This document shows, piece by piece, positions 62,403-64,000 of a DNA stretch of 64,000 nucleotides. This DNA comes from Sphingomonas sp. AX6 (lineage in GTDB: Bacteria > Pseudomonadota > Alphaproteobacteria > Sphingomonadales > Sphingomonadaceae). Below the pieces are notes generated by a model, which saw nothing but the letters and a program-made list of their open reading frames with translations, did no database searches and had not been told where the DNA came from. The first letter of the stretch is position 1, and each line of letters starts with the position of its first letter. The stretch covers positions 2,588,008 through 2,652,007 of the forward strand of contig NZ_LR733979.1 of NCBI RefSeq assembly GCF_902506605.1. The letters run 5' to 3'. The translations under genes and the position numbers were made by a program.

Positions 62403-63840
62403 GGCCCTCCCTCCCTCCGCCCGGCCAAATCGATCGAAGCCATCCCGGGCCCCATCCCCCCGCTGGACGACGATCGAGCGGCACGATTCCGATCGGTGCG
62501 CTGCCGATGATCCGCGCCAGCGTCGCTTCGCCGTGGATCGTGCCGCGCAACAGTTCGAACCCAATGGTCAGCACGCTGCCGAGCCCAAGTCCGCCGATCA
62601 GTCCAACCGCGAGCAGCATGATCCGTCCAGGCCCGATCGGCTGGTACGGATAGCTCGGCTCATCGACGACGGAGAAACGCTCGCCCTTGTCCTCGGCCTG
62701 TAAATTGGCTGCCACTTGAGCGTCGAGCTGCTTTTCGCGCAAATCCTCATATTGGCGGCGCAGATTGTCGTACTCACGCTCGACCATGGTCAGTTCATAA
62801 GACGCCTGCGGTGCAAGCGCGGTGCGTCGATCCATCTCCCCCATCGATGCGACCAATTGGGCGCGACGCCCGGCCAGCATTTGAATGCGTTCGCGTCCGG
62901 CGGCGATCTCGCGTTGCACGACCTCGCCCCCGGAACGAGGGACGGAGTTTAATGTCGCGCGTTGGCGCTCGACGGATGCGCGGGCAGCGACGACCTCGGG
63001 ATAATCGTCAGAATAGGTCGCGCTCAACTGATTTAGACGTTCCTCGGCGCGGCGAAGTGCCTCGGCTTCAGGTCGTGGTGCCTGCGCGATTTCGCGCTCG
63101 CGTGCGGCGAGCAAGCTTGCTTGCTGCGCCAATCCCTGACTCTCGGCGTCGATGCGCGCTATTTCTGCTCGAAGCGTCGATTCCGATTGAGCACTGAGCG
63201 CGACCTGACTTGGTAAGGCACCTGCATAACGGGCCTCGATCGAACGTCGACTTTCCTCCAGCGCGCCCAGGCGGCGTTGAAGTTCGTCGGCGCGTCGACC
63301 CATAAAGGCGGCGGCTCCGCTCGCTTGTTCGGTTCGAATGCGTTTGTCCGCGTCGAGATACATGTCGGTCAGGGTGCGCGTCACCGCTTGCGCAGTCGCT
63401 GGGTCGCGATAGGCGAAGGACAAAGTGAAGGCGATCGTCCGGTCGCCGCCATTTTCGGTCGTGCCGACCAAATCGACGCCAATGGCACCACGCATTTTGT
63501 TGAGCACATCGTCAAGCGGCAGCGGCGCGCGTTCGTCGGCATAAAGCCCGTGTTCGACGATGATCGCGGTCAGGCTGTCGCGGCTCACCACTTGTTGCCG
63601 GATCTTGGCAATTCGCTCGTTCGCCACGCTGGTGATCGGCGACGCGACCAATGTTGTCGGGATCAGCTGGGAATCAATCAACAAGGTCGCCGAAGAGCGG
63701 TAGATCGACTTTTGAAGCGACAAGGCGCCAATCAAGCAGGCGACTAACACTACGATCAGCCACAACCGGCGGCGGTAAAGGATTGTCAGAAGCTCGCGCA
63801 CGTCGAACGTTGGGCCTGATGGTGCCAGTTCTTCGGTCAT
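62392..63840 (-). CDS. Polysaccharide co-polymerase (Wzz/GumC family)
   Basis: A 482-residue inner-membrane protein. Transmembrane segments lie near residues 31-47 (RLWLIVVLVACLIGALS) and 425-450 (PGRIMLLAVGLIGGLGLGSVLTIGFELL), bordering a long periplasmic region with heptad-rich helices (ARIDAESQGLAQQASLLAAREREIA, RRQYEDLREKQLDAQVAANLQ). A PYQPIGPGR proline motif precedes the second span. This is the layout of GumC/ExoP-type co-polymerases with the kinase as a separate protein. The ATG overlaps the stop of the outer-membrane gene by four bases. Confidence 0.9.
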   Translation of the reverse strand: MTEELAPSGPTFDVRELLTILYRRRLWLIVVLVACLIGALSLQKSIYRSSATLLIDSQLIPTTLVASPITSVANERIAKIRQQVVSRDSLTAIIVEHGLYADERAPLPLDDVLNKMRGAIGVDLVGTTENGGDRTIAFTLSFAYRDPATAQAVTRTLTDMYLDADKRIRTEQASGAAAFMGRRADELQRRLGALEESRRSIEARYAGALPSQVALSAQSESTLRAEIARIDAESQGLAQQASLLAAREREIAQAPRPEAEALRRAEERLNQLSATYSDDYPEVVAARASVERQRATLNSVPRSGGEVVQREIAAGRERIQMLAGRRAQLVASMGEMDRRTALAPQASYELTMVEREYDNLRRQYEDLREKQLDAQVAANLQAEDKGERFSVVDEPSYPYQPIGPGRIMLLAVGLIGGLGLGSVLTIGFELLRGTIHGEATLARIIGSAPIGIVPLDRRPAGGWGPGWLRSIWPGGGREGHAS

Positions 63841-64000
63841 CTCCGGTCCCCCGTGAGCGTCACGCCGATCCGAACCGCGAACCCGTCGGCACGATTTCCG
63901 GATAGGTATGCGCGACGCAGATAATCGACATTTCCTGTCAGCGTCAGCCGCTGGCTGATGCGTCGTTCGTAACCGGCACCCAACCGCGTCGCATTGGTCC
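63837..64000 (-). CDS. Outer-membrane beta-barrel protein, C-terminal end (partial)
   Basis: A frame enters from the right edge and ends with TGA at 63837-63839, overlapping the co-polymerase ATG. The visible 54 residues (TRLGAGYERRISQRLTLTGNVDYLRRAYLSGNRADGFAVRIGVTLTGDRR) show alternating polar and hydrophobic strands and match the end of outer-membrane beta-barrel proteins of the VpsM/OPX-linked type in EPS loci. The rest lies outside the window. Confidence 0.65.
   Translation of the reverse strand, partial: TNATRLGAGYERRISQRLTLTGNVDYLRRAYLSGNRADGFAVRIGVTLTGDRR

Overview
The window looks like a chromosomal segment of a sphingomonad (Sphingomonas or a close relative, Alphaproteobacteria). 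This is an inference from: GC-rich codon use with tightly overlapping genes; an alphaproteobacterial LexA box (GTTC-N7-GTTC) ahead of an imuA-imuB-dnaE2 cassette; a ROSE-like RNA thermometer ahead of hsp20; several families of palindromic intergenic repeats; and a large exopolysaccharide locus with an ACP/ligase/decarboxylase module of the kind found near exosortase-A EPS clusters.

Layout. (A) 1-17.9 kb is acyl-CoA and propionyl-CoA metabolism: tesB, a thiolase and an SDR on the + strand, then a long - strand set (pccB, a small membrane protein, methylmalonyl-CoA epimerase, a PaaG-like hydratase/isomerase, methylmalonyl-CoA mutase, bioB, an LprI-like secreted protein, pccA). Together these carry propionyl-CoA to succinyl-CoA, and bioB supplies the biotin cofactor of PccA. 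It is followed by a class II aldolase-like protein, an orphan [2Fe-2S] subunit, an Arg/Gln-repeat RcnB-like protein, a prolyl-hydroxylase-like oxygenase and recJ. (B) 17.97-22.5 kb is a probable integrative island at the 3' end of tRNA-Glu(TTC): an integrase, two tiny coupled ORFs (one interrupted by a stop codon), and a three-gene - strand operon of unknown function that includes a protein with an HVH motif and an Xre/MbcA-ParS antitoxin-type domain fused to an unknown N-terminal domain. (C) 22.5-32 kb holds a PepSY-TM remnant, an HNH nuclease, rsgA, small stress-type proteins, a 5'-truncated PHB-depolymerase-like gene, an SRPBCC/alcohol dehydrogenase/SDR operon, an MpaB-like oxygenase, and a Crp/Fnr regulator coupled to DUF6894.

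(D) 32.06-38.35 kb is a compact - strand operon of seven overlapping genes: three types of glycosyltransferase (GT4, GT2 twice, GT28-like), an acyl-CoA-dehydrogenase-fold flavoprotein, a PIG-L deacetylase and a NodS-like methyltransferase. It looks like an uncharacterised amino-sugar glycoconjugate pathway and is the strongest candidate for an undescribed system. (E) 38.6-50 kb holds a cation/proton antiporter, an NTF2-like protein, a second small tyrosine recombinase with two small ORFs, hsp20 with its ROSE element and sigma-32-type promoter, the LexA-controlled mutasome with an extra coupled ORF, and small stress-type genes. (F) 50.5-64 kb is an exopolysaccharide locus: cell-wall hydrolase (with a C11 tract), methyltransferase, initiating sugar transferase, PLP decarboxylase, ACP, AMP ligase, CysE-like acetyltransferase, GT61, small membrane protein, a divergent GT4, a PhyH-like oxygenase, BY-kinase, Wzz/GumC-type co-polymerase and the end of an outer-membrane beta-barrel gene cut by the window.

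Many starts were moved inward from the longest ORF on the basis of ribosome binding sites, overlap with the upstream gene, or family N-termini; this is stated per entry. All functional names rest on recognised motifs and family resemblance, not on database searches.
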